Positions 26,421 through 35,017 of a stretch of 64,000 nucleotides of DNA are shown here, in pieces. Position 1 is the first letter of the stretch. Each line of letters starts with the position of its first letter. The DNA lies in contig NZ_RZHG01000022.1 in NCBI RefSeq assembly GCF_003989795.1, positions 62,001 to 126,000 on the forward strand, in the 5' to 3' direction. The notes under the pieces were generated by a model, which saw nothing but the letters and a program-made list of their open reading frames with translations, did not search any database and was not told where the DNA came from. This DNA comes from Vreelandella andesensis. GTDB lineage: Bacteria > Pseudomonadota > Gammaproteobacteria > Pseudomonadales > Halomonadaceae. A program made the translations under genes and the position numbers.

Positions 26421-27839
26421 TCAATAACGAATGCGGCGAACGCGAAAAGCGCGTCCTTTAAGTTTGTCACGTTCAAGTTTAGCCTGGGCTTTTTGAACGG
26501 CGCTATGCTCTACCGCCACATAAGCACTGCGGGCCAGCACTTTAATTTTGCCTACCTGGTCACCTCGCAGGCCACCTTCGCTGGTCAGCGCCCCTAAAAT
26601 ATCACCCGGGCGCAGCTTGTCTTTTTTACCGCCCGCCAGCTGTAGCGTTGCCATGGGCGGCTCAAACGGCACTGAATGTTGGGATTTCGGCAAGGGTTCG
26701 GTGGTAATTGGTTGTTCCAACAAGCCTTCCAACCGTTCTAGTCGGTAATGCTCTTTAGGCGTTACCAACGTACAGGCAATACCGCTAGCCCCGGCGCGCC
26801 CAGTACGCCCCACCCGATGCACGTGAACATCAAGCTCACGGGCAATTTGGTAGTTAAACACTGCATCCAATTGAGCAATATCCAAACCGCGAGCGGCAAC
26901 ATCCGTCGCCACCAAAATAGACGCGCTTTGGTTAGCAAACAGGATCAAGCGACGATCGCGATCTTTCTGCTCTAAATCACCGTTGAGCGCCACGGCACTA
27001 AAGCCAGCCTCAACCAATTGCTCAGCCACTGCCTGGGTTTCGCGCTTGGTGTTGCAGAACACCACGCTAGTTGCTGGCCGGTAAACCAGTAACAGCTTCT
27101 GAAGCGCCGCAAAACGGGCCTCTTCGTTAGCCACCTCAAAAAAGTGTTGATCAATGGTCGTAGCATCATGAACCTCGGCCACTTTGACCATCACTGGCTC
27201 ACGCATGACCCCTCGGGTCATCGTAGCAAGGCCACCGGAAGACCGATCATCCGGAAACGTCGCGCTAAACAGCAGCGTTTGGCGGTCGGCAGGCGTCTCG
27301 GCAATGATCGCATCAATGGTGTCTTGAAACCCCATATCAAGCATCCGATCCGCTTCATCAAGAACCAACGTCGTGAGCGAACCCAGCGTTAGCGAGCCTT
27401 TGCGTAAATGCTCATCAATTCGACCCGGCGTACCCACGACAATATGCGCCCCATGTTCCAGGGACCCTAATTGCGGCCCAAAAGGCGCACCACCGCACAG
27501 GGTAAGCACTTTAACGTTGGGTAATCCCCGCGCTAAACGGCGCAGCTCTTCAGCCACCTGGTCGGCAAGTTCCCGAGTCGGGCACAGCACAAGGCCTTGA
27601 ACGGCAAACGCTTCTACGCGCAACTCTGCGAGCAGTGCTAAACCAAAGGCAGCAGTTTTCCCCGAGCCTGTTTTGGCCTGGGCCAAAACATCGCGGCCTG
27701 CCAACATAGGTGGCAGGCTTTGCGCCTGCACAGGCGTCATTGCATGGTAGCCAAGGGAATCTAAGTTAGTTAAAAGCGCAGGAGAAAGCGCGAGTGAAGC
27801 AAAAGAAGTGTCAGACACAAAATTATCCTGAAGGGCCAT
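26421..27839 (-). CDS. dbpA: DEAD-box ATP-dependent RNA helicase DbpA
   Basis: This helicase for 23S rRNA maturation has two RecA domains (about 1-205 and 215-370), with Q motif, Walker A AQAKTGSGKTAAFG, DEAD box VLDEADRMLDMGF, SATFP and VHRVGRTGRAG. The C-terminal DbpA RNA-binding fold (about 400-472; LQLAGGKKDKLRPGDILGALTSEGG...VAVEHS) recognises hairpin 92 in the known enzymes and supports the gene name. The frame extends to 27872, but homologs begin near MALQDNFVS at 27839; neither start has a strong ribosome site. It is 33 bp upstream of the RIO kinase gene. Confidence 0.9.
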   Translation of the reverse strand: MALQDNFVSDTSFASLALSPALLTNLDSLGYHAMTPVQAQSLPPMLAGRDVLAQAKTGSGKTAAFGLALLAELRVEAFAVQGLVLCPTRELADQVAEELRRLARGLPNVKVLTLCGGAPFGPQLGSLEHGAHIVVGTPGRIDEHLRKGSLTLGSLTTLVLDEADRMLDMGFQDTIDAIIAETPADRQTLLFSATFPDDRSSGGLATMTRGVMREPVMVKVAEVHDATTIDQHFFEVANEEARFAALQKLLLVYRPATSVVFCNTKRETQAVAEQLVEAGFSAVALNGDLEQKDRDRRLILFANQSASILVATDVAARGLDIAQLDAVFNYQIARELDVHVHRVGRTGRAGASGIACTLVTPKEHYRLERLEGLLEQPITTEPLPKSQHSVPFEPPMATLQLAGGKKDKLRPGDILGALTSEGGLRGDQVGKIKVLARSAYVAVEHSAVQKAQAKLERDKLKGRAFRVRRIRY

Positions 27840-27952
27840 ATTGCCCAGCAAACCTATAATGTGGAGCACCATACCAGAAAGCGTTCCCCCATGCCTTGCT
27901 GCAAGCGTTGGCGTACGCTAAAGCATGCCTGGATGCTGAAACCACATCTATA

Positions 27953-28429
27953 TTAGGACAGTGTGGTTGCCAGCGCTGCAAAACACCCTTGGCATAACAT
28001 GGCTAAGTCGCTTGGAGAAAGCTCAATCTCCAGCCCGCGCCGCCCAGCGCTTACATACAGTGTCGAAAGCATCTGCGCCGAATCGTCAATATAAGTGGGC
28101 AGCCGTTTTTTCTGGCCTAGCGGGCTAACGCCGCCAAGTACGTAGCCTGTTGTCCGCTCAACGTCCTCTGGCGCCGCCATGGCGGCTTTTTTCGCCCCTG
28201 CCGCTTTCGCAATCTGCTTTAATTCCAAGTGGCTAGTGACCGGTACAATGCCGACTGCCAACTGCTTACCATCCAGGGTAACTACCAAGGTTTTAAACAC
28301 TTGCTTGGCAGCAACACCCAGTTTTTCAGCTGCCTCTAAGCCATAGGAGTGCGCAGCAGCATCGTGTTCATACTCATGGAGCTGAAAGGCAATACCTGCG
28401 TGTTTTGCGCTATTAATCGCCGGTGTCAT
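27953..28429 (-). CDS. ybaK: Cys-tRNA(Pro)/Cys-tRNA(Cys) deacylase YbaK
   Basis: This small editing protein removes mis-charged Cys from tRNA(Pro). It has 158 residues with a standard YbaK/EbsC fold. The conserved lysine region AAKQVFKTLVVTLDGKQLAVGIVPV, the block KAAMAAPEDVERTTGYVLGGVSPLGQKKRLPT, and the C-terminal SAGRRGLEIELSPSDL are all present. It is on the minus strand with no close operon partner; dbpA is about 113 bp downstream. Confidence 0.93.
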   Translation of the reverse strand: MTPAINSAKHAGIAFQLHEYEHDAAAHSYGLEAAEKLGVAAKQVFKTLVVTLDGKQLAVGIVPVTSHLELKQIAKAAGAKKAAMAAPEDVERTTGYVLGGVSPLGQKKRLPTYIDDSAQMLSTLYVSAGRRGLEIELSPSDLAMLCQGCFAALATTLS

Positions 28430-28543
28430 GGGTTTCTCTTACGTTAACATCGTCAGGCCTTCTGGAAAGGACGCATCTCACTGCTAAGTTAGATAGCGTG
28501 ATTATTTCAAGGAAGTCAACTGACAGGCGTCTCGAAATGAAAG

Positions 28544-28572
28544 CAACGGCCAGGACAAACCGATGGCCGTTG
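28544..28572 (-). terminator. Hairpin after cation diffusion facilitator gene
   Basis: CAACGGCCA and TGGCCGTTG form a perfect 9-bp stem with an 11-nt loop, 30 bp after the stop of the minus-strand gene. CTTTCATTT follows, a moderate T-run. The remainder of 28430-28601 shows nothing else. Confidence 0.6.
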
Positions 28573-28601
28573 TTATTAAAATTGCGGATTACTTTTAGAA
28601 A

Positions 28602-29465
28602 TCACGTCACTAACGTAATACTGGTGACAGCCCGCAAATTACGCCGTTTACAGTGCTGTTCAACGCTTTCGACAATTTCTTCAGCATCATTCATTTGCTG
28701 CTTATCCAACTGAATATCAACCATTAAAAAACTACCGACCTGCGCTAGCCGCACGTCGTCATTGGCAATATCGTAATCGGCGACTTCTTTCACCATTTCC
28801 TGGCGAACGCTACCCAAAGGCTCACCAAACATCAATTCACGCAGCGCGCCCCGCACCATGCGAATAGGCATCGGTAGAAAGTATCCCGCGATAATCAGCA
28901 CCATCACCGGATCAGCAAAACGCGCCAGGTGGGCCCAAGGAGTCAGCGTCACCCCCCACGTAAGCGCAAAGCCCAGCATAACCGCGGCACTTAGCCAGGT
29001 GTCCATTTGCCACTGACGCAGCTCGGCGGCCAGCAGTGATGAACGGGCAATTCGGGCATAACGGTTCAACCACCACCACGTCAACAAGCATCCCGTTACA
29101 TTCGCCACACCAAACATTAACGCAAGGTCCAACGTTACCAGCCGCCCGCCTTGTGCAAGACTCCACACAGCAGACACCATCGAAAACAGGCACACCAGCG
29201 CTATCACTACGCCTTTAAGCAGCACAGCTAACGGCTCTACGGTAAGCCGCCCAAAGGGGTAGTGATCATCTGCCGGTTTGCGCGCCTGCTGTAACGCAAA
29301 CAACGAAAGCGACGCCAGCACTAAACTTAATAGCGAATAGCCACTATCAAATAAAATAGTAATGGATCCGCTGGCAAGCCCAAGCGCAAGGCCGGTAAAG
29401 GCAAACAGGCTGGCAGAGACAGCAGAAAATTTGAGCGCGCGGCGCTCGGCGACAAAGGGGGTCAC
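28602..29465 (-). CDS. Cation diffusion facilitator (CDF) family transporter
   Basis: This is an inner-membrane proton-coupled divalent-metal exporter of about 287 residues. It has six hydrophobic segments (ASLFAFTGLALGLASGSITILFDSGYSLLSL at the start, then DHYPFGRLTVEPLAVLLKGVVI) and a C-terminal cytosolic domain with VGSFLMVDIQLDKQQMNDAEEIVESVEQHC. The DSGYS motif in TM2 and the HYPFG motif before TM3 match the family. The frame extends to 29498, but the GTG at 29465 has GGAG eight bases upstream and is preferred. It is divergent from a LysR gene. Confidence 0.85.
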   Translation of the reverse strand: MTPFVAERRALKFSAVSASLFAFTGLALGLASGSITILFDSGYSLLSLVLASLSLFALQQARKPADDHYPFGRLTVEPLAVLLKGVVIALVCLFSMVSAVWSLAQGGRLVTLDLALMFGVANVTGCLLTWWWLNRYARIARSSLLAAELRQWQMDTWLSAAVMLGFALTWGVTLTPWAHLARFADPVMVLIIAGYFLPMPIRMVRGALRELMFGEPLGSVRQEMVKEVADYDIANDDVRLAQVGSFLMVDIQLDKQQMNDAEEIVESVEQHCKRRNLRAVTSITLVT

Positions 29466-29537
29466 GCGAAGTACTCCAGTAAAGTGTGTTAAACGCAACG
29501 CATCTTAATGAGTACACTAACGCTTCACCAATCGCTC

Positions 29538-29558
29538 AGCGCCAATTTTTTTGGCGCT
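29538..29558. promoter_or_regulatory. Perfect hairpin between LysR gene and CDF gene
   Basis: AGCGCCAA-TTTTT-TTGGCGCT is an 8-bp perfect dyad directly before the LysR ribosome site (GGAG at 29563). It is a possible autoregulatory operator, or a leader hairpin affecting translation. The divergent spacing of about 107 bp suggests a shared control region for both genes. Confidence 0.45.
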
Positions 29559-29572
29559 TAATGGAGTAACTC

Positions 29573-30442
29573 ATGCGAGCAGAACAAGTGCAGGCGTTTA
29601 TCGACGTTGCTGAACATGGCTCCTTTGCCGCCGCCGCTCGGCATACCGGGATAAAACGCAGCACCCTCAGCGCTACCGTCAATGCCTTGGAAGATAGCCT
29701 AGGGGTCGTGCTGTTCGAGCGTTCAGGCAATAGTCTACAGCTGACTGCCGTCGGTGAAAGCGTGCTACCAGACTGCTACCGCCTGCTGACAAGCGCTAGC
29801 CGAATCAAAAAACACTGCCAACAGCACCTGCAAGGTGTAGAAAGCCAGCTGTGCATTGCCAGGGATGATGCCTTGCCTGAAGCGTTCTGGCGGCAAGTCA
29901 TGCACGACCTAAAACAGCGCTATCCACTTACAGCTATCTCAGTCTATTTATTACCGCCCCAAGAGCACCCACAGTTTGTCCTTCGCCAAACTGTCGATAT
30001 TGCCTTTGGGTTATATACCGCTGAAGGCGCCGTCGTTAATGCCAGTAACCTTGCGCCGGTTAGCATGTGCCTGGTGGCTGCAACGTCGCACCCGCTGAGT
30101 CGCCTTCCCAGCGTTACCCGCGATGATCTCGCCCAATACACCCAGGTATGCTTAACTTACGAGCAGGGCGATAAGCTAGTCAGTGATGCGCTTTTTTCAA
30201 CCAATTACCTGGGCCTAACTATGTTCGAGGTCATTCGCGATGCCGCGATCAATAGCACTGGTTGGGCATTGCTACCTTACCCGCTAGTGAAAGAAGCAAT
30301 AGAAAGTCATCAGCTTTGCGCTCTCAACCATGATCTTGCGCTAGACAGCCACTACTACCGCTACGTGGAAGGTGAACGCCTGGGAGTAGTAGCTACCGCG
30401 CTGCTGACAAAAGTGTCACGTTTCTTAGGCACCACCCGTTGA
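29573..30442 (+). CDS. LysR-family transcriptional regulator
   Basis: The N-terminal winged helix-turn-helix (residues 1-60) reads AEQVQAFIDVAEHGSFAAAARHTGIKRSTLSATVNALEDSLGVVLFERSGN, followed by the linker helix and a LysR substrate-binding domain to 289. GGAG precedes the ATG. It is divergent from the CDF metal exporter gene, and LysR regulators often control a divergent neighbour, so this one may regulate the CDF gene. The effector is unknown. Confidence 0.86.
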   Translation: MRAEQVQAFIDVAEHGSFAAAARHTGIKRSTLSATVNALEDSLGVVLFERSGNSLQLTAVGESVLPDCYRLLTSASRIKKHCQQHLQGVESQLCIARDDALPEAFWRQVMHDLKQRYPLTAISVYLLPPQEHPQFVLRQTVDIAFGLYTAEGAVVNASNLAPVSMCLVAATSHPLSRLPSVTRDDLAQYTQVCLTYEQGDKLVSDALFSTNYLGLTMFEVIRDAAINSTGWALLPYPLVKEAIESHQLCALNHDLALDSHYYRYVEGERLGVVATALLTKVSRFLGTTR

Positions 30443-30640
30443 GACTTTGTAAGAACGTTGAAATATAACAGTGGAAAAAATTGCTTACGCCCTCCACTCT
30501 TCCATAAGAACTTTGTAAAAAAGTGCTACACGAGGAGGTTAAAAGGACTCGCTAGAGAACCGACACAGGCAAGTGTCATCTAAGCGTAAAGTGCATCTGC
30601 CAGTGTCGATGTTGCCGTCAACAAAGGAGTAATTTCCACG

Positions 30641-32050
30641 ATGGTACGACTCGATAAGAAAGCGACTAGGCTGTATGTCCTAGACACGAATGTCCTTATC
30701 CATGACCCCGCCGCGCTCTACCATTTTGATGAGCACGACGTGGTTATACCCATGACAGTCCTTGAGGAGCTAGACAAGCACAAAAACGGCATTCGTGAGA
30801 TTGCCCGCACGGCGAGGCAAGTTAGCCGCACACTTTCCGACTTAACCAACCAAGTCACCTTCGACGAGATCCAGAAAGGCATTCCTATTCCCCGCATCAG
30901 TGGTGAATCTGGCCGCCTCCACTTTTTGTGCTACAACGACCTTAAGCCCTTCGATTCCCTTGATGATAGCCCCGATAATCGTATTTTGGCGGAAACCTGT
31001 CGGCTACGCGATGAGCGCCCAGACGCTTCTGTCATCCTGATTACCAAAGACATCAACCTGCGGGTGAAAGCGGCCGCACTTAAAGTGCCGGTAGAAGATT
31101 ATCTGAACGACCGCGCCTTCTCTGACAACGATGCAATGATTGAAGGCGCACAGGTTTACGCCGCAGCGGGGCAGGATGGTGCATCACTGTGGGAAGCGCT
31201 TAATGTCGAGGTTACCGTTGAACGTATTGACCACCATACTTTTTATCAGCTAAGTGGCAACATGCCTCGCCACTGGCATGTTGGTATGCTGGTATCCGAT
31301 AGCGAAAATGGCGCTGAGTTTGAAGCTATTGTGCGCGAGCTTTCACCGTCTTCTGCCCGACTGCAGTTACTCACCAACTACCGTCACCATGCTGGCGTAT
31401 GGGGCGTTCACGCCCATGACAGTCGCCAAAACTTCACACTCAACCTATTGATGGATCCCGATATTGATCTGGTGACTATTGCGGGGAATGCAGGCACAGG
31501 CAAAACCTTCATGACGCTCGCGGCAGCGTTTCAGCAAACACTGGACGCCAAGCTTTTTGAACGCATTGTGTTTACCCGCGCACCTATTCCCATGGGCGAA
31601 GATATCGGTTTTCTACCAGGCACCGAAGAGGAGAAAATGTCGCCCTGGATGGGAGCCTTCCACGACAATATGGATAACCTGCTGCGTAACGAAGAGGGAG
31701 AATCAAGCTGGGATAACGGCGCCACGCGTCAGCTGATTGGCTCGCGTGTGCAAATCCGCTCGCCGAGTTTTATGCGCGGGCGCACGCTGAACGATACGTT
31801 TCTAATTATTGACGAGGCACAAAATTTCACGCCTAAACAACTCAAGTCGTTGGTGACCCGAGCAGGTCGAAATACCAAGATTGTTTGTTTGGGTAACGTT
31901 GGTCAAATAGACACTCCCTACTTAACCGCCAACACCTGTGGCATGGCTGCCGTTGTAGAACGGTTTAGGGACTGGCCCCATGCTGGGCATATCACGCTGA
32001 AAAGCGTTGAGCGCTCACGCTTAGCGCTGGCTGCCGAAGAACTGCTGTAA
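30641..32050 (+). CDS. PhoH-family ATPase with N-terminal PIN domain
   Basis: A PIN ribonuclease domain (about 9-150; LYVLDTNVLIHDPAALYHF, VTKDINLRVKAAALKVPVEDY) is fused to a PhoH ATPase domain (about 235-465). Walker A is GNAGTGKTF at 282-290 and Walker B is TFLIIDEAQNF. This PhoH2-type layout is linked to ATP-driven RNA unwinding and cleavage in other bacteria. It has 469 residues and is full length. AAAGGAG lies eleven bases from the ATG. It is a solo gene. The 198-bp leader contains no clear promoter I would defend. Confidence 0.91.
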   Translation: MVRLDKKATRLYVLDTNVLIHDPAALYHFDEHDVVIPMTVLEELDKHKNGIREIARTARQVSRTLSDLTNQVTFDEIQKGIPIPRISGESGRLHFLCYNDLKPFDSLDDSPDNRILAETCRLRDERPDASVILITKDINLRVKAAALKVPVEDYLNDRAFSDNDAMIEGAQVYAAAGQDGASLWEALNVEVTVERIDHHTFYQLSGNMPRHWHVGMLVSDSENGAEFEAIVRELSPSSARLQLLTNYRHHAGVWGVHAHDSRQNFTLNLLMDPDIDLVTIAGNAGTGKTFMTLAAAFQQTLDAKLFERIVFTRAPIPMGEDIGFLPGTEEEKMSPWMGAFHDNMDNLLRNEEGESSWDNGATRQLIGSRVQIRSPSFMRGRTLNDTFLIIDEAQNFTPKQLKSLVTRAGRNTKIVCLGNVGQIDTPYLTANTCGMAAVVERFRDWPHAGHITLKSVERSRLALAAEELL

Positions 32051-32154
32051 TTCTTTCCCGCTTTTCAATCACTATTCTTAATCACTAGCCTTAATCACTA
32101 GCCTTAATGGCCCTGCCACCAACACGATCACCGCGACTCTTTTTTGTCACAACA

Positions 32155-32175
32155 CCGCCCAGTTGAACTGGGCGG
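32155..32175 (-). terminator. Hairpin at end of antiporter-like operon
   Basis: CCGCCCAGTT and AACTGGGCGG form a perfect 10-bp stem with a one-base centre, starting three bases after the BrkB stop on the minus strand. A modest T-run occurs only about 15 bases later. Nearby at 32089-32106 is a short TTAATCACTAGCC double repeat. Confidence 0.55.
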
Positions 32176-32177
32176 CA

Positions 32178-33236
32178 TTACGTAGGCGGTTGTTTACCCT
32201 CTGATTGACGTTGGGCATCAAGATGATAAGTATCAAGGTGATAGGTATCAAGGTTCTCGCTATTCCAAGGGTTCTCAACACCAATTGTATCGGCGGCAAA
32301 TGCCCCGCGTTCGCCAAGAGGGCGCGCCGCGCCAACCGTTGTATCGTTACAGGTTTGGCGCTCCATTTCACAGTTAAGCTCCGCGCCAAATAGCACCACA
32401 AACGCTGATAGCCAAAACCATAACATTAGTGCCACAACAGCTCCAAGAGAGCCATACAACTCACTAAAGGTAGAAAAATAGCGTACGTAAAGCGACAAGC
32501 CGCCAGACCCTAGCAACCACATCACGGTAGCAAAAAGCGTACCGTAACTTAACCAGCGCCATTGGGCAGAACGTCGGTAGGGAGCGTAACGATATAGCAA
32601 AGCAATAAGCGCGCTCATCAGCACCAACAGTGCCGGCCAGCGCAGCCATTTCAAAACACTATCTACCGGTGGCTCAATTGTCAGCGTATCAACTAATACC
32701 GGGACTATGGCAATAAAACCCAGTGACACAAGCGTCATTGTGATCATACCAAAGGTCAACGACACCAACACCACTCCCCGCAACAATAGCGAACGCTTTT
32801 CATGTTCGCCGTACACGACGTTTAAGCCAACAACCAGCACGGAAACACTTTTCGACGCAACAAACATCGCAATCAACAGTCCTGCTAGCGCCGTCATCAC
32901 ATTGCCAGCTTCCGTGCTTTCCACGACTTTTTGAGCCTGTTGATCAATTAAATTCGCTGCATCCGGTGGCATAAAGCGGCTAATTTCATAAAGCTGTCGA
33001 CCTGCCTCAACAGGGTCAAACAGCAACCCCCAAAGGGAAATAACGGCTGCTATCGTAGGAAAAAGCGCCAGCAACGCATAAAAAGCGACGCCCGCCGCAA
33101 ACATGGTAATGCGATCACGTCGGGCTGCATGCAATACACGCCAACTAATATCGTGCCACCCTTCACGAGGGATATCGTCGGGCACTATCGCTTTCCTGCC
33201 ACGCCGGTGAGTATCCACTCTCTCTTTGTGGCTCAT
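32178..33236 (-). CDS. YihY/BrkB-family inner-membrane protein
   Basis: This integral membrane protein of the YihY (UPF0761, 'virulence factor BrkB') family has six or so membrane segments (about 45-290). The characteristic blocks are AAGVAFYALLALFPTIAAVISLWGLLFDP, SAQWRWLSYGTLFATVMWLLGSGGLSLYVRYF and YGSLGAVVALMLWFWLSAFVVLFGAELN. A basic N terminus and a soluble C-terminal tail follow; the tail contains a double DTYHL from a 15-bp repeat at 32225-32254. The start at 33236 has GGAGG seven bases upstream and overlaps the preceding stop as ATGA. Its place as the last gene of a proton-channel operon suggests a linked role. The molecular function of the family is unsettled. Confidence 0.88.
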   Translation of the reverse strand: MSHKERVDTHRRGRKAIVPDDIPREGWHDISWRVLHAARRDRITMFAAGVAFYALLALFPTIAAVISLWGLLFDPVEAGRQLYEISRFMPPDAANLIDQQAQKVVESTEAGNVMTALAGLLIAMFVASKSVSVLVVGLNVVYGEHEKRSLLLRGVVLVSLTFGMITMTLVSLGFIAIVPVLVDTLTIEPPVDSVLKWLRWPALLVLMSALIALLYRYAPYRRSAQWRWLSYGTLFATVMWLLGSGGLSLYVRYFSTFSELYGSLGAVVALMLWFWLSAFVVLFGAELNCEMERQTCNDTTVGAARPLGERGAFAADTIGVENPWNSENLDTYHLDTYHLDAQRQSEGKQPPT

Positions 33237-35017
33237 CGCAGTCCCTCCCACATTAGCAAAAGCGCCAGTATGACAGCGAACGCCATCATCAAACCGCTAC
33301 CATGATGACGCATCCATGCTTCTGCGAATAACCCTCTTTTCAAGTGCCCCATTAACGTTCGCTCAAGGGCTAGCGAGAACGTAACGCTCGCCATTTTCAC
33401 TTTTTCACAGGCACGGGCGATAACCCTTAAGGCGCGCAGCCCTCTCAAAGTAAGATCACTATACAGCCACCATAAATCGCCCGCAGGCAGCGTTTGAACA
33501 ACAGCGTGACGACGCCAGCCAGCGCCGATCAGAACCCCAACGACAACGACCATGACCCCAACGGGGAAAGGCCAGCTCAGACTTAACCATTCAGAGGCTG
33601 GCGGCACCTCGACGCTGCCCACGGGTAGCGGAAGCCATATTGGCGTCACCAGAGCAGCAATTAAGGCAGTCAGCCAGGCGCCCCACTGAAAAGCATCACT
33701 GCCCCCTGAATGCCGTTGTTGCCACTGACGCCACACGCAAACGCTGACCAACGCAGAGGTGCCAATAGCCGCCCAGGTCAATAGCATAATTAACCCTTCG
33801 TGATGCATTTCATAAAGCGCACTCTTAACGCTCCATTTACTCAGCATCCCCGCCGCCAGCGCACCCGTCAGCGACACGCCTGGTAAAGCAATTAGCGCAA
33901 ACAGCAACGGCTGGGGCCAACGAGGCATATGCTCGCTAATGCTGGTGCCCAGAAATAGCGCCCCTTTTGCCAGCGCATGGTGAGCGGCAAATAACACCAC
34001 ACCGGGCAATATCAGCGACCACACGTCTGGGGCGGCTAGTCCCATGGCCACCATCGCCGTGAGCATCCCCATTTGACTGATACTGGAGTACGCCAGTACC
34101 GCTTTTGGGTGACGCTGCCAAACGCCATACAGCGCTGCACCAAACGCGGCTGCTAACCCGGCCACTAACATAATGTTGCCCAGTTGAATGAGCGCGGGCG
34201 ACAACCCATCAACGCCCAGCGGTAATACGTTGATCCAACCTAACAGCCCTGCTTTAATCATCGCGCCACTCAGCACGGCACTGGCGGGCGCAGGCGCCAC
34301 CGGATGAGCCAACGGCAACCACACATGAAGACCAATAACGCCTGCTTTCACCCCAAAACCAAGCCATAACAAAAGCGCCATCAGGGCACCGTCATCAGCA
34401 GCAACAATGCCTTCTCGCACCCCCTTGAGCGTCAGGGTCTCTGCGCTGCCGGCTACCCAAAGAAGGCCACCAAGAATAAGCCCCTCACCAATAACAGCCA
34501 GGGCTAAGTATGCCCTTGCGCCTAGCCGCGCCTCGTTACTACCGCTATGCAAAACCAGGGCATAGGCAGCAAACGTCATCAATGCAAAGCCCAGATAAAA
34601 ACTCGCGATATCTTGCGCAATAATCAGCAACACATTGCCTAACAGCGTGAGTGGCCACAGTAGCGCTAACCGCTGACATCGACGCTGGGCACCCTGATCG
34701 CCCGCCTGGGCTTTTCGTTGCTCTGCGGAAAAATAACCCCGAGCATGAGCTGCCGCCAAACTCCATAACAGAGCAGTAAAGGCGAGCCACGGCCGGCTCA
34801 AGGTATTTAACTCCCAATAACCGCCTAGCATCCAGGCATCGATTGTCCATTGGACCTCGCCACTAAAGGCCAGCAGTAACGCGGGCCAAGAAGCACTAAT
34901 CCAGAGCAACGGAAAATAATCACGGCTAGCAGCAGGCGTTCGATATGCCTGCCACACCGTGCTGCCCGCAACACACAGGGGCCAAAGCAACGCCGCCAGC
35001 AAAAGTAGCGTGATCAT
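33233..35017 (-). CDS. NuoL/HyfB-like proton-conducting membrane subunit
   Basis: This 594-residue polytopic protein is built like the ND2/4/5 antiporter-type subunits of complex I, Mrp and group-4 hydrogenases. Conserved helices include GFGVKAGVIGLHVWLPLAHPVAPAPASAVLSGAMIKAG (TM7-TM8 with the lysines) and GMLSKWSVKSAL (TM12 lysine). The HVWLPLAHP block is of the NuoL/HyfB type. At TM5 the expected Glu in the L-E-L position reads FAL (A145 by my count), so the key acidic residue seems absent. The fourth gene of the five-gene operon, it overlaps both neighbours by ATGA. It has about 15 segments, including a C-terminal extension. Confidence 0.85.
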   Translation of the reverse strand: MITLLLLAALLWPLCVAGSTVWQAYRTPAASRDYFPLLWISASWPALLLAFSGEVQWTIDAWMLGGYWELNTLSRPWLAFTALLWSLAAAHARGYFSAEQRKAQAGDQGAQRRCQRLALLWPLTLLGNVLLIIAQDIASFYLGFALMTFAAYALVLHSGSNEARLGARAYLALAVIGEGLILGGLLWVAGSAETLTLKGVREGIVAADDGALMALLLWLGFGVKAGVIGLHVWLPLAHPVAPAPASAVLSGAMIKAGLLGWINVLPLGVDGLSPALIQLGNIMLVAGLAAAFGAALYGVWQRHPKAVLAYSSISQMGMLTAMVAMGLAAPDVWSLILPGVVLFAAHHALAKGALFLGTSISEHMPRWPQPLLFALIALPGVSLTGALAAGMLSKWSVKSALYEMHHEGLIMLLTWAAIGTSALVSVCVWRQWQQRHSGGSDAFQWGAWLTALIAALVTPIWLPLPVGSVEVPPASEWLSLSWPFPVGVMVVVVGVLIGAGWRRHAVVQTLPAGDLWWLYSDLTLRGLRALRVIARACEKVKMASVTFSLALERTLMGHLKRGLFAEAWMRHHGSGLMMAFAVILALLLMWEGLR

